This document shows positions 32,401 to 44,757 of a stretch of 64,000 nucleotides of DNA, one piece after another. Every line of letters begins with the position of its first letter. The stretch's first letter is position 1. Under the pieces are notes generated by a model. That model ran no database searches, was not told the DNA's origin, and worked only from the letters and a program-made list of their open reading frames with translations. Source of the stretch: Diplolepis rosae (Eukaryota; Arthropoda; Insecta; Hymenoptera; Diplolepididae); contig JAPYXD010000715.1 of NCBI GenBank assembly GCA_030998225.1, forward strand, positions 8,374,501-8,438,500. Direction: 5' to 3'. Made by a program: the position numbers and the translations under genes.

Positions 32401-35400
32401 CTGGTAAACATTTCTTGTGAGAATTAATTGGATTGAGGTTAAAAACTAGGTGTAAATCTATCTTATATTTATCTTTTTCGAAATAGTCAAGAATTGTTTT
32501 GGCCTTACAATGGTCACTTTTTTCTAGTACACTGTTGCTACAATTTGTAACTAAAAATCTCTACTTTATTTAAAAATATAATTATTTTCTGTTATTAATC
32601 GCACATGTCTGGAAAGCGATTTTTTGCGTTCAAACTAGCTGCTTCTTGATCTTGATTCTATAGGGCTTTAATTTCAATTTTACTTTCATTTTAGTCGCAT
32701 GGTTAATAATGTAATTTCAAATTGCGTTCTTTAATTCAGATTTGCTTTAAATTTAGTTTAGAATCATCATGTTAATTTTGATCAAGTATGTGATCCTACC
32801 TGTGGTATATTTAAGATTTATCTCAAATATACCCTATATTTATTCACAAAATATTAAAGGAAAACAAATTTCATCCTTTTGAAATTGCTCATCTATACAA
32901 ATCGAACTGTTAATACTCCAATAGTGAATACCTGTCAGATACGATTCTTCATTGAATGCGAGAGCATACCCGAAAAAAGTTAACGATTGGGCAGGTCTAT
33001 TTAATGATAGACAAATTAGACCATTTTTCAACTATTGTGACCTGAATAGTCAGAAATGTGATGAAAACTGGAATAATTCCTGGCATAAATAGGATTGTAA
33101 GTAATATTCTCTAAAATATTTGGTCCCAATAGGTTGAAGCATCAGTTCATCAGGCGTGCAATGCTCGCAACTACTTAGGAGGAGTTTTTCCATACAAATA
33201 GATAGGAAGGAGCGGAAAAATATAAATCAAACCTTAGGAAATTATCAGAAATGCTGTTTTAGTATTTTACAACCGAATAGCGTACTGTTATGACATAGAT
33301 GGCCACCAATATGAGCATCTCAGTTCAATTTCATCCATTGTTATAATAGATCAATTGAAACACAGATATTGCTTTCACCACTCGGATTAGACGTACGTCT
33401 CGCTTTAGTTAGCCGGATTCTGAAAATGATATTGTTTTTTAAGAATATCTCAAAACCCGTTATAGATATCGCTAAAGTAAAATGATATTCGCAAACTGCG
33501 TTAAAAAACGCATCGAAGTGACCTGCGTTGATGGCGGAAAAAAAATTTTCACTCTTAAAAAAGTTGTTAAAAATTTTATTATTAACAATTTCAATTGCAA
33601 ATATATATTAAACTAGGCGTGATAGCAACAAACGGAATCCAGATTCGTGTTCAACATTGAAAAATACTTCGGAAATGATATGTCGCATTCAGCGAGAACA
33701 TAGGTCATTTTTGTTGATCAGTGTTATTCGAGCGTCTTGCTGTAGTTAGCCAGTTCTAAAAATGATCTTTCCTTTAATGACCGAATCTTTCGTGCGTCTT
33801 GCTTTAGTTGGTCGAATTCTGAAAATAATTTTGCCTTTACTTGCCGGTTAATTCATGCGCATTGCTTTAATTAGTCGGATTTTGTAAATGACTACATAAA
33901 ATCCCATGTTTCTAATTTAAAACTTTATGCTCTATCGATTTCTAGTATCAAAATATGCCCATTTCATTTTAAAAAACAAGGACTGACCTTCATATGATCT
34001 TAATTAATGGCCTTTGAATAAAATCCATAGCTTTCATTACACTCTACTTTCAAACTTACCTAACTTTTGTAAGAAAAACGATTTCCTTTGCGAGCTTATT
34101 TCGCATGATTACGTTTTAATGCAAGAAACTTTATGACCTTTATATGCCCCTCGGGGTCAATCAGAACTCACATGTGATTACATTTTTCAAATGTATTAGG
34201 TGTACAACTTTGCTTCCGCCATTTTTCGATAGATGGCTGCAGCGGTAAGTGCTGGTCGAAATAGGCAGATCAAAAATTTCACACAGTAAACTTGGACATC
34301 TCTCAACATAACGACAGCAACACGTTAGTGAATTTATGTTTGCATCATAAATTTATTCTCGATCGAAGATGTCAGTTTTTGAGCCAAATCTCGTCATTTT
34401 AAACTTACTCGCTTATTAAAGTTGTACGGCAAAAGTAGAAGGCCTTTCTTAAAGTCCAGACTACATCTAACACATTCAGGTCTCGTTTGGCTTTATCGGA
34501 GGTGGAATCTTGAGGAATGGTGAATCGAAAGCCGACAGTATGGTGAAAATGACTGAAGTATGACAATGAAAGAAGTTAAATATTACAATTTATTGTTTAC
34601 TTTTTCAACTTCTTTGCTTTATTCCTAATTATTGTATTTCCATAGATGAAGACATCAAAAGAATTTTTTAAAAATTGAACATAAATTGATAAATATATGA
34701 ATGATATGATGAATAGTCATATCAAGAAAGGTCATTAGACTGTGAACTTTCGTTTTTCAAATACAAGCCCCCATTTTTAACCAAAGATTCTGAAAGAGCG
34801 GGACCTCTATATGTCACATAAAGCTCAAGTCCGAGGTCAACAAGTGATGGTCCTTCAAACCTCCACAATTTTCATAGAAGTAATTTTCCCGATATCCGGC
34901 TACCCTAACGAAATATCAGTCTTAAACGAATTGAAAGAAATTTGACTTTCAGATGACCTCGAGATGTCACTTTAACCCTTATGTCAAACCGTATTCGAGC
35001 GTAAAATTTTCCGCTCTTTAAAAATCCAGAATCAGAAAACGGATATCTTCTAAAATATGAAAGTTGACCTTCGTATATCCTTAATACAGAGGTAATGAGG
35101 TCACACGGACCCCGGATTCGTGATCAGCGACTCCAAAAACATATTCGTTCGTGTTTTCATTGTGCGCTAAAAAGATTAGAATGTGTCTCTTCGTGTTACG
35201 GGTTGATCATCTATAAATTCCATAAAATGTTTTTTTTAAAAATGTATTCTATTTTATAAAAATATCAATATAATTGAATCAGAACGTTCTAGTCGATTTT
35301 TTAAGGTCGCCCATCCATAGTGTTTTTTTTTAGTGTGAAGGGTTAGGCAAGGAACATTTGGTTTTTTTTTATATTCTATGTATATTTTAAACACAACACA

Positions 35401-35462
35401 CTAAATAATAAAATAAATGAAGCGTTCGGTTAAAGTGAGTTAAAAGCAGAGTAGTAAAATTG
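32401..35462. other. Gene-free stretch with degenerate repeats
   Basis: At 33400-33890 a degenerate unit of about 62 bp recurs (GTCTTGCTTTAGTTAGCCGG-type at about 33404, 33732, 33793 and 33856). Otherwise it is AT-rich with no convincing exon or terminal repeats. Some sequence around 34720-35170 has the look of dispersed insect repeats (repeated CTTCAAACC, TTGACCTTCGTAT phrases). Confidence 0.5.
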
Positions 35463-36790
35463 AACACAGGCGTCCGACATCTCCTTCTCCACAGGAAGAT
35501 CTCCTTATATCGCCCAGTGGCTCAGCCTTACGGCTATAAATGATTTCAAATTAATTAGTTGAGTTTGAAATTTCTGCCACTGCCTACATTATCCGAGAAT
35601 CACTAGTTGCGTATCAGATAGGATACGTTGCCGACAGTTGTCCTCGTAGACAATTTCAAACTCTTATATCGCAAATAAATGCAAATTAAATTCAAATTTA
35701 AGGGGGTAGAACACAGTGACGGGCATGTTTTGTGGGTCATTTTCATAAATTTATTGCTAACTAAATAATAATGTTACACCACTATTTTTGTTTTTTTTTT
35801 TTTTTTATTATCTTCCATACTTATCAAAAAAGGTTTAAAAAATTGTTTGTTACAAAAAAAAACTTTTTGATATATGCTGCTTCGCGTATCCCTATGATTT
35901 TCGTGCATGGTTGGATCGTGACGAAAACCAGTCGTCTGAAACAAAAAAACAAAATATGCTCATCATCTATATTGTATTGGCTATCGCGTCACGTAGCCTT
36001 TTTTTTAGCATTTTTTGCAACGAGAAAAAAATTTCTGAATTGAACATACGTTTTTTGGAACGAAATTTCATGTTATGATTGTTTGTAATTATTGAACAAA
36101 ACAAGATATTTGCAAAAACCTGCGTGACGCCAGAGGCACTCATCTATAGAGTAAGTGTGTCAAATTTCAAGTCGATTCGTTAATTAGATCTTGAGATATC
36201 ATGTACACCGTTTTGAAAAACATCATTTAGAGAAAAACGCCTTTAATCATCGCAAGAGCGCATTTCAGAGCATTTCGAGGCGCTCGAGTGATAACTCGAA
36301 ATTTCAAAGAAAACGACTTCCGGTGGGTATAGGATCTTTTGTCCCTTATTCTAGAAGGTCAAAAGGATTTTTTAAGCCAATAAAAAGAAAACGATTTTTT
36401 TGAAAAATTTACTGTGATCTACCCCATTTAAGAATTTGAAATCTTTCTGTGGAAAAAAGACTAGTGATTCTCCTATAATGTAGGCACTGGCAGAAATTTC
36501 AAACTCAACTAATTAATTTGAAATCATTTATTGCCGTAAGGCTGACCCATGGGGCGATATAAGGAGATGTCTGACGCCTGTGTAGCTCAGTGGTTAGAGC
36601 AGTCGACCGGCAATCGAAAGACTTGGGCTTGAATCCCAGCGCAGTCGAAAGCGTCTTTTTTCCACAGAAAGATTTCAAATTCTTTAAATTTGAATCTAAT
36701 TTGCATTTATTTGCGATATAAGAGTTTGAAATTGTCTACGAGGACACCTGTCGATAATGTATCCTAGCTGATCCTATCCTGATTTCATAT
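35463..36790. repeat. Inverted pair of tRNA-like repeats split by a 725-bp insertion
   Basis: The left part (35463-35700) is the repeat in minus orientation without its tRNA core. After the insertion it resumes at 36427 and runs into a plus copy with a good tRNA-like core at 36576-36646. The order and orientation echo the inverted pairs at 20.6 and 48.2 kb. Confidence 0.75.
35702..36426. mobile_element. 725-bp insertion with GGGGGTAGA ends and TTTAA flanks
   Basis: The left end is GGGGGTAGAACACAGTGA and the right end is the inverse of TGGGGTAGATCACAGTAA. TTTAA is present on each side (35697-35701 and 36427-36431), consistent with a TTAA-targeting family such as piggyBac or Kolobok. Two short open frames inside (35771-36043, 36191-36403) are not recognised, and the element is probably non-autonomous. 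Confidence 0.75.
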
Positions 36791-37630
36791 TCAATAATTC
36801 AAACTCAAATTTGATTTTATTTATGAGCTTAATTTTTCAACATATGTCAGTAGTTAAGTCTTGAGATTTAGAAAGATAGTTTGATAAAGTCTATATCATT
36901 CGATTTCTAACTGAAGAAAAAAAATTGTTCATTGAAAAAAAGTACTAAAAAGGCATAAACTAAATTTAATAGTTATATTATAATTTGTGCAAAATTAAAA
37001 ATATTTTCTATTTCTTTTGTGAACCATCTTTACTATGAAATCATTTTAGCCACGGTAAATTCTTTTTAATTAACATGATATTGAAGTTTTATTTTATATA
37101 CAAACTAAACACAAGACTTACCTTATTGTTATTGTTTAACAGCACTATTTTTTCTGAAGAAATATTTCTTTTATTGAGCACAAGATTCATACTTGAAGTG
37201 CAAGTGCTATCTTGCCTTTTGTCAATTTGCATCTGCTCATCTGCTAACAAATCATTCTCAATGGCAATGCATCTTTTCCTGGCAAAAAGAAATTTTCGTG
37301 CATTGGCCTACTACCCTTACTCATGTTTAAATTATAATTATGACATTTATTAACGAAAGGACAAGATTCGCGAACGATACACTAAAATTAGGTTAGCTTG
37401 CGCGTCCACCAAAACTTTAAGTCTAGCATATACGTAAATTACGTGTAGGAAACCTCCACGTAATATACATAGTAAATTACATGTAGAAAACCATGTAAAT
37501 TACGTCAGGTATTTTACTTTCGCAACCCTGGCCAAGATCGAGAATTATGTTTCTCTCGACTTCGTGTGAAAGTGGCGCGAAGCAGACGATAAATATAAAA
37601 TGACAAAATAAAGTGTGATCAAATTGGAGG
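36791..37630. other. No firm gene; unrecognised open frames on both strands
   Basis: A 92-codon plus frame (37075-37353) and an overlapping minus frame (containing ANARKFLFARKRCIAIENDL) are both open. The minus frame has a more protein-like, Lys/Asp-rich composition, but neither is recognised and no clear splice sites were seen. At 37430-37510 AAATTACGTGTAG motifs repeat in inverted fashion. 37540-37600 resembles repeats at 4410 and 14640. Confidence 0.35.
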
Positions 37631-38431
37631 TACTTTTTCCAATAGGGTTTTATTGACATGTCACGCGTGACTACTGTCAAACTAAATACACAATTTTATT
37701 CAGTTTTTATTGACATTTCATTATGGAAAGACTTACGCCTCAACAACGTTTACAAATCGTACAATTATATTACGAAAAAGGACGCTCTGTGAAAAGTGTT
37801 TATCGCGCGCTCAGGCCAATTTATGGTGTACATAATCGTACTACCGAACGCACTATTCGGCATACCATCGGCAAACTCGAGAATAATTAAACATTATTGG
37901 ATGATACTCGACCTATTAGACCACGTACAGCCCGAACTGTAGAGAATATTGCGGCTGTAAGTGAGAGTTTTGCCGAAGACCCGGAAGAATTGATTCGGCG
38001 CCGATCTCAACAACTTGGCTTATCTTATGGCACTACTTGGGCGATTTTTGATGCCGGAAATTGAAGCCCGTAATCTCCACGACATTTGGTTCCAACAAAA
38101 CGGCGCTACATGTCATACAGCCCGTGAAACAATGGATTTACTGCGTAGCCGTTTCGGTGAGCAATTTATCTCTCGTCTCGGACCGGTGGATTGGCCTCCA
38201 AAATCGTGGGATATCACACCTTTGGACTTTTATTTGTGGGGGTATGTAAAGTCTAAATGTTTTGTGGATAAACCAGCTACTATTGAGGCATTGGAAGCCA
38301 ACATTACTGAAGTTATTAGCGAGATACCGACCGAAGTCCTCAAGCGAGTCATTCAAAATTGGTGTTTACGGATGGACGAATTAAAGCGCAGTTGCGGCCA
38401 ACATTTGAAAGGGGTTATCTTTAAAAAATAA
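37631..38431 (+). pseudogene. Mariner-type transposase with DUF4817 helix-turn-helix, deleted
   Basis: The left end shows CTTTTTCCAATAGGG, like the 25779-26656 element. The start codon at 37723 opens MERLTPQQRLQIVQLYYEKG, a DUF4817-type helix-turn-helix. A TAA stop follows KLENN, and the frame then reads through TARTVENIAAVSESFAEDPE to LGLSYGTTWAI. A large out-of-frame deletion near 38040-38055 joins this to IEARNLHDIWFQQNGATCHT and VDWPPKSWDITPLDFYLWG, and the C-terminal 138 codons stay open to 38431. The first catalytic region is missing. The right end is not evident. Confidence 0.85.
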
Positions 38432-38540
38432 ATATCGTGAATGGTTCTACACAAAAATAATAAATAATTCATGAATCACTATCCTGCTTTTTGTAGGAAA
38501 GTGATCTTAATTTAAGCATTCACTAAACACTTTTTTCTAG

Positions 38541-39739
38541 AGTAAAATGGTGCGTCGAGCGTGGAGAAGAAATTGATCAATATGTTGATGATGGGTTATG
38601 GCTAAGTGCTAAAGAGAAAAATACGAATAATAATGATATGCGTATGGTTTTCCAGTTACCGAATTTTCCGAGCAACTGGAAAACATTTCCTTCGCAACAG
38701 ATACCAAAGTATTTTAATTATGGACAGATTCATGAATATCTGATGTCATCGTGCGTCTTCGAAGATGATAACAAAGAGAACGACAATGAAAGTAATAAAA
38801 TTGATTACAGTACATCTAAATCTCTCAAAAGGGCGCAACAGTATTTTGATAGCGGCCACGTGATTGACATGGAGGATTCTGTAAGTGTTACAAGCAATAT
38901 TTACTGCTTTAAATCGCTCGTCCAAACATCTTTCAAGTCAGTAAAATATCCTGTACAAGTGATCATGCATAGAAATTCTGGAAAAATAATATTAGGAACT
39001 TGTGAGTGCAAAGCATCTGCTCTGGGTCGTTGTTCTCATGTCGCCGCACTTTTATACGCTTTGGAAGATTTCGTAAAAAAAATTTGGAAGAAACAACATT
39101 CCGTGTACAAGCAAGCTATGCATGTGGAACCAGGGACGGAAAAGTAAGAAACCAGTAGTAATTGGCGAAAGACAATACAGTGAAAAAAGAGTACAAAAAA
39201 CTAAAAAAGATTTCGACCCACGTAGACCTGATACAGTTTGTAAAGGGAAAGAATCAACATTAAAAATCACAAGACTATTAAATCGTATGAAATGTATAAC
39301 TTATGAAAATCAACTTTCCACAGGTATATTTAGCCCTTCTGCTTGGGAAATTTCTCTAAAAGATGAATTTACCGACTATGCGTTAAGCAGTGATAGAAAA
39401 AATGTTTTATCAAACTTAGTGAATCAACTCACTGACTCTCTTCAGTTTCGAGCAGAGGGGCCAAAGGAAATTACAGACGGGAAGCAAAGAACAGAAGAGT
39501 GGTTCCTGGTGAGAAAACTTCTTATCACTGCATCAGAAGTTAAAACATTTACATTGCCGAAAACTTGTAGTCAATTATTTACAGTAGTTAAAAATCATTT
39601 ATGGGACGATGTTGCACAAATCATATCGAGCGCTATTCAGCATGGACAGCGTAATGAGCACAACGCTTTTGTGGAATATAAAGAACACATGGCTCCATGG
39701 GGATTGGAAGCTAAAGAAACAGGGCTGTGGATTAACCCA
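38541..39739 (+). pseudogene. SWIM zinc finger plus YqaJ-like nuclease protein, truncated
   Basis: A good acceptor (TTTTTTCTAG) precedes an open frame beginning KWCVERGEEIDQYVDDGLW. The SWIM-type zinc finger is CECKASALGRCSHVAALLYA. The frame must then shift by one at an A8 run (39075-39082) to read NNIPCTSKLCMWNQGRKSKK. The YqaJ-like region follows: QRTEEWFLVRKLLITASEV, then HGQRNEHNAFVEY and ETGLWINP. After ETGLWINP (39739) the expected catalytic region is replaced by unrelated repeat sequence. SWIM/YqaJ proteins are repeated in many insect genomes and are probably of transposon or viral origin. This copy is a broken remnant, unless the A-run error is technical. Function unknown. Confidence 0.7.
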
Positions 39740-41143
39740 TTAACGCCCAAAATCACAGATTTTCTAACACATTTTTGGCCCTTGTTGACAAAGTGAAAAA
39801 GGGAATATATAATGACCAAACCTTGTATACATAATGTTTTTGGGTCTCCTCTTTCGATTTATGAAGTCAAAATTACATTATCGTGCACTGGAAAACCAAT
39901 ATGGCGGATTTTATTTTAAAAAGTAGCGAAAATTTGAAATTTTTTTTTTATTATTTTTTTTTTTCAAATGGATAAAGCATATTGATCTATTTTAAACTAT
40001 GGACAAAGGTGGACAAAATAGTTGTAGTTTATAAAAAATATTTTTTGGTCCAGCTCCCTATGTTTTATCTTTTCCAAAATGGCGGAATACTATGGAAATT
40101 TGGCAAAATACGCGTTTTTTCACGACATTTCTAAGATAATTGGATAATACACGGAATTTTATTGATCAAACTGTCAAAGTTTGATTGATTAATTATGTAC
40201 AGACCTCTTCTAGTATATGTAATGACCAGATTAATGGCGGATTCAATATGGCGCTTTGAGAACTTGGGAAATACCGAGTTTTTTCAAGATTATCGTTGAT
40301 GAAAATTCCTGAACCTTTATTAAATTCAATTTTCCTATGTTTCTTGGCACATTATATGCAAATCCGGTGACAGTGTTAGAAAATTCCAAATGGCGGATCC
40401 AATATGGCGGTCCGAATATTGAATATTTAATAATATGCTAATGAAAAAAATATTTTCGTATTTTATGTAAAATATGTGATCAAAAATGTCTCTTGACATT
40501 TTTTGGTTGATATCGCTAAATCAGCGGAAAAAATTCGTAAAGTTCTGAATTTATATTTTACGATCTGCATATTCTCCAACGCTTGATGTATGTGGCTAAA
40601 TGAAGTTATTCGACTTCTACTTGGCTTAGTTTTCATAACGTAATGGTCAAAAGTGATTATTTAATCTACTTAACGAATTCAATCTCATACAGAAGTTTCT
40701 TGATTCAAAATTCCACTACTGGTATGACTGATATGTGACAAAAAAAAATATATAATTTTTTAGCCAAATGAATTGATATTTATCACGATCAAAATGAGAA
40801 TTTTTCTTATTTTCTAAAATAGATCATATTGATTCGATCCACTCATTCACTCTAAAATAGATCATATTGATTCAATATACTCATTTACTAAATCCATCAT
40901 CCAACTTCATTTAGCCACATAGATCAAGCATTGGAGAATAAGCAGATCGTGAAATATAAATTCAGAACTTTACGAATTTTTTCCGCTGAATTAGCGATCT
41001 CAATTAATTATTTTTAGAATTTTTAATATTATTTAAAAAGACCGTAATTTGAAGTATTTTGTGGTATGTTTTTACAAAATTAATATTCTGCTTTTAACTT
41101 GGGCTTATTATATTATAAGCAAATTCATTATAATGAATTCGCA
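39740..41143. repeat. Repeats: ATGGCGG-bearing units and a palindrome
   Basis: Units containing ATGGCGGA recur near 39902, 40081, 40236 and 40392 (the later ones about 155 bp apart). A palindrome pairs 40507-40607 with 40902-41003 (GCTAAATCAGCGGAAAAAAT against the reverse; GGCTAAATGAAGTT against AACTTCATTTAGCC). This material interrupts the YqaJ-like coding sequence. Confidence 0.65.
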
Positions 41144-42037
41144 TACACTGAGAAAAATATATCTGAATTTTTCCTGTTTTTTATAGGAATTCTACCTCAG
41201 GGGGTAGACAATAGGAAAATTTGCTAGTTGAAAAGACGTATATACTATTGCGAAAGTGTAATAAGAGGATAAAAAATGAAAGTATTTACTTTTTTTTATA
41301 GGAAAGTTGTTATTCAAATTTTGACGGAAATAGTATCTTACGTACAGAAAATATGTACAGTAACCGAATCTAAAAAAGTCCGATAAATTATAGGACTTTC
41401 TATGGTCCTTCAGATTTCCGATAGATGATCGAAATAAAAACCTCAATTTCAAGACAGATTTTACTGATTTTTTTCGGACTGATGGTATCAACTATAGACG
41501 ACTCCGTGCATTAGTGTGCGGCGTGCTCACGTGAGCAGTGTACTTGTGTGCGTGTGTATACAGACATGCGTCATGCTCGAATGTAGAAATGTATTTTTGG
41601 CGCACAAAGTGACTTAGTGTACATGTGTACGTGTACCTATTTGGAGAAGTGAACTTGAAAAAATATTTATAAATTTTTTTTTTTTTTTTTTTTTTATAAA
41701 AGGCTACTTTATATGAAAACACAAAACTTCATAAAATTAATGACTTTTTATGAAGTCAACTTTAATTTTTTTTATAGAGTCCGATCTTTTTATGAGATGC
41801 GATTTTTTATAGAAAAGACGAATCCTCATAAAAATACTGACTTTTCATAAGATCAGCAATACAAAAATTTTATAAAGTTTAGTCTTTTAATAAAAAAAAG
41901 TTCTTTATAAAAATAGAAAACTTTATAAAACTTTCATAAGGTTTACTATATACAAAATTGGTACATTTATTCAGTTTTCATACAATTATATTATTAATAC
42001 TCATAATGTATACATTTTTTAATAATGTTGACTTTAT
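41144..42037. repeat. AT-rich degenerate TTTATAAA-type repeat (continues at 45484-45840)
   Basis: It begins ACACTGAGAAAAAT, like other MITE ends here. From 41690 the sequence is dominated by CTTTATAAAA/TTTTATGAAG-type motifs in both orientations. The same material continues after 45483, so element copy 2 appears to have inserted into it. No gene was seen. Confidence 0.55.
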
Positions 42038-42646
42038 CAGGCCTCACAAACCGGTCCCTATATCCCCTATTGTCCTCTATGTTCAGTTGAGGTCCCTAAA
42101 GTCCCCTATTTTCATGATTTGGTCCCTAAAGTACCTTATTTTCAGCCATTAGTGTGCATTTTTTAAAATTTGTATAAAATCATGGTATACAAACGTTGCA
42201 TTCGTCTAATGACCTCACTATTTTGAAACTGTCATTAAATAATATTTAAATTTCGAGCGCTTTTATTCAAGAAATTATGATTGCTCGATGTACGCACTGC
42301 CTCAGCCAATAACATCAGCAACGAACGACATGTTAATGTTAGGTGTAATAGGTAAAATCATTGCAATAATGATATAATGATATAATATCATTCGGAATTT
42401 AAAAGACCTAAGAATTTAAAAAGAAGTCTATATATGTAACCTATACAGTAGTATTGTATTAGTAATTTATTTAAACTTAAAATTAAGTCAAGAAAACTCA
42501 TGTTATGTTATTAGAAGCATACTTATTGATAAAAAGACTGAAATTTAAAGAAATAAGATTCATTCTTTAACCAAAGTATAAAACATATAAAAATTAGGAA
42601 ATTTTGTTGTGAGTTAATAGAAATTTAATTTAATTAGTCTTACATA

Positions 42647-42919
42647 CTCTATAAATCTGAATCAGTCAAAATCTACTGATTATCAGTGAAATTTGACTGA
42701 TTCAAATAGCTAAAAAGAGGTTACTGTAAATCAGTCAAATTTCACTGATTACTTCAGTGGAAATCAACTGATTTAACAGTGAAAAATACTTTTTTCACTG
42801 ATTCAATCACTGAAAATTAACTGATTTGTCAGTGAAAAATATTTTTGCACTGATGAATCAGTGAAAAGGCAAATTACTGATTCAATCAGTGAAAATTCGA
42901 CTCATTCAGATTTAGAGAG
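42647..42919. mobile_element. 273-bp Tc1/mariner-type MITE, TA flanked
   Basis: The ends CTCTATAAATCTGAATCAGT and the inverse of CTCTCTAAATCTGAATGAGT are flanked by TA (42645-42646, 42920-42921). The body consists of CAGTGAAA/TTTCACTGATT-type repeats. A second copy is at 56891-57161, and about 50 bp of it survive in copy 1 at 20318-20372. Confidence 0.8.
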
Positions 42920-43048
42920 TACATAGTCGTGATATGTAGGTAATTTCCTATTTAAAATGATAGTTTGTATTGACCCTTGATTTAATTTATAAAACTTGGT
43001 ACGTTTGCATTGGCTTTAGGGTCCATAAATGAAGAAGTCTATTTAATC

Positions 43049-43082
43049 AGACGTTTCGGCTCTGATCGGAGCCCTCATCAGT
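43049..43082 (-). ncRNA. Hammerhead-ribozyme-like motif (best copy)
   Basis: On the minus strand: CTGATGA (43081-43075), one unpaired G, the stem GGCTC/GAGCC around loop CGATCA, then GAAAC (43057-43053). Both core boxes are intact. It lies about 1.7 kb downstream of the Penelope-like endonuclease frame on the same strand. Penelope-like elements are known to carry hammerhead motifs. Stems I and III and the cleavage triplet are not resolved. Confidence 0.55.
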
Positions 43083-43224
43083 GATATTTATTAAATCTAA
43101 AAATACAAAAAAGATGCTGTCGCTAATTTCACACTTTTTAACGGAATAACTAGAGTACTTAGAATATGATATAAAACCGAGTGCTTGGTATGTTAATCTG
43201 TAATTGAAAATGGAAAGCTTGGAT

Positions 43225-44250
43225 ATACGACTATTCTTTGGACTATTTTTCCCTGGAACTATTTTGAACCTATTTGTAAACTATTTATAAAATATTTATA
43301 TTTATAATTTATATTTATATTATATTTATATAATATTTATATTTATAAAATAATATTTATAAAATAATTATATAATAAGGTTTGAACTCAAATAAATTGG
43401 TGCGAAGCTGAATGTGAACAGCCTTGTCTAGACAATTGAGGCCATTTTTTGGAATATTTTTTCCTGAAACTATTTTAACCTATTTGTAGACTATTTTCCT
43501 GAACTATTTCAACCTATTTATAGACTATTTATAAAAATGTTCACATTTTGACTGTCTTTTCTATGCTGGTGTCTACAATTGAATTTGTTGAGACTATTAG
43601 GGCCTGGTTCGAACTATTTAACTTAGACTATTTCAAACTATTTCAAAACTATTTTAAAAAAAAAAGTAAATATTCACATTCTTTTTTAAGAAGGTCTTAT
43701 CCATACCGGTGTCTATAATAATTCTTAGGTTACAGATTGAAAGGAAGTGATTGATGTAGAGCATTAATGATATTTTGAAATATTTGGACTGAACAACTAT
43801 TTTTAAACTCTTTAAAAAATATAATAATTATTTATATTTGTGAATATCTAATACATTATTGCATCCACTATTTTAAACCTATGTTGGAAAAAGTATTAAT
43901 ATTAATATTTTGGTATGACCTATCTATAACAGTATCTACATTCAATTCTTTGGTGTGAAGCTGGATGGGAATAGTTGATCTTTAAGGCTTTCCTTTTGTA
44001 CTATTTTGTCTAAATACTATTTTTAAACTATTTATAACTATTTTAAATATTCACATTTTTTATAATATTTTGAACATGTCTTATCTATATTTGTAATCTA
44101 CAACCAAATTCTCTGGTAACAAGTCAACAAAATGAACCTGATTCACACATTAAAGTTGTTTTTGAACTATTTTCCCTGAGTTTGCTATTTCTAATATATT
44201 TCAAAAAATTTTTTAAACAATTTTTATTTTTGATGTTATATATATGGATG
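43225..44250. repeat. Low-complexity AACTATTT repeat region
   Basis: AACTATTT, TAGACTATTT and TTATAAACTATTT phrases recur irregularly. It lies between the endonuclease frame and the hammerhead-like motif and may be the 3' region of the Penelope-like element. No gene. Confidence 0.6.
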
Positions 44251-44757
44251 TCAGAAAACCTTTTGAAAAGCCTAAAGTTAGAACACTAGACATCTAGATA
44301 TCCAAACTTTCCAGTCTTAACGGATCTTGATTGAAATTTGATTTTTTGAACTAACCTTCTATGTATGAAGGAAGGAATCCTTTCTCTTTAATAGAAAACC
44401 ACGGTTGATTATAGAATTTCTTATCCTTGTTTTTTGTTTTCTGTGAAATATTTTTTGAACACACATTATTTTTCACCAACTCACTGTGCGATGTTATATT
44501 TTTGACTGAATCTTGAATGTACGGAGAGGACAGTTGTGAAAGAACCAAGGAGGCGAAGGTGGAAGAAAAAAATTTTTTTGTGACGGAAGATTGTAAATCA
44601 TAACCGGGGTCCGAAGGGTTCAGCACATTTGCGGCAGATATGGAGGCAATCTAAGCATTTTCCAAGTTAGGGGGGAGAGTTGAGAAGGATAGTGATACTG
44701 TAAAAAGGAACAGAGATTCCCGGGAGCCAATTGCCCCAGAGAAATGTTTCCTCCTTT

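Noticed and set aside
44351..44626. 91-codon minus frame after the Penelope-like endonuclease stop
   Set aside because: No recognisable motif, and it lies beyond the normal end of Penelope proteins; left unannotated as a gene.
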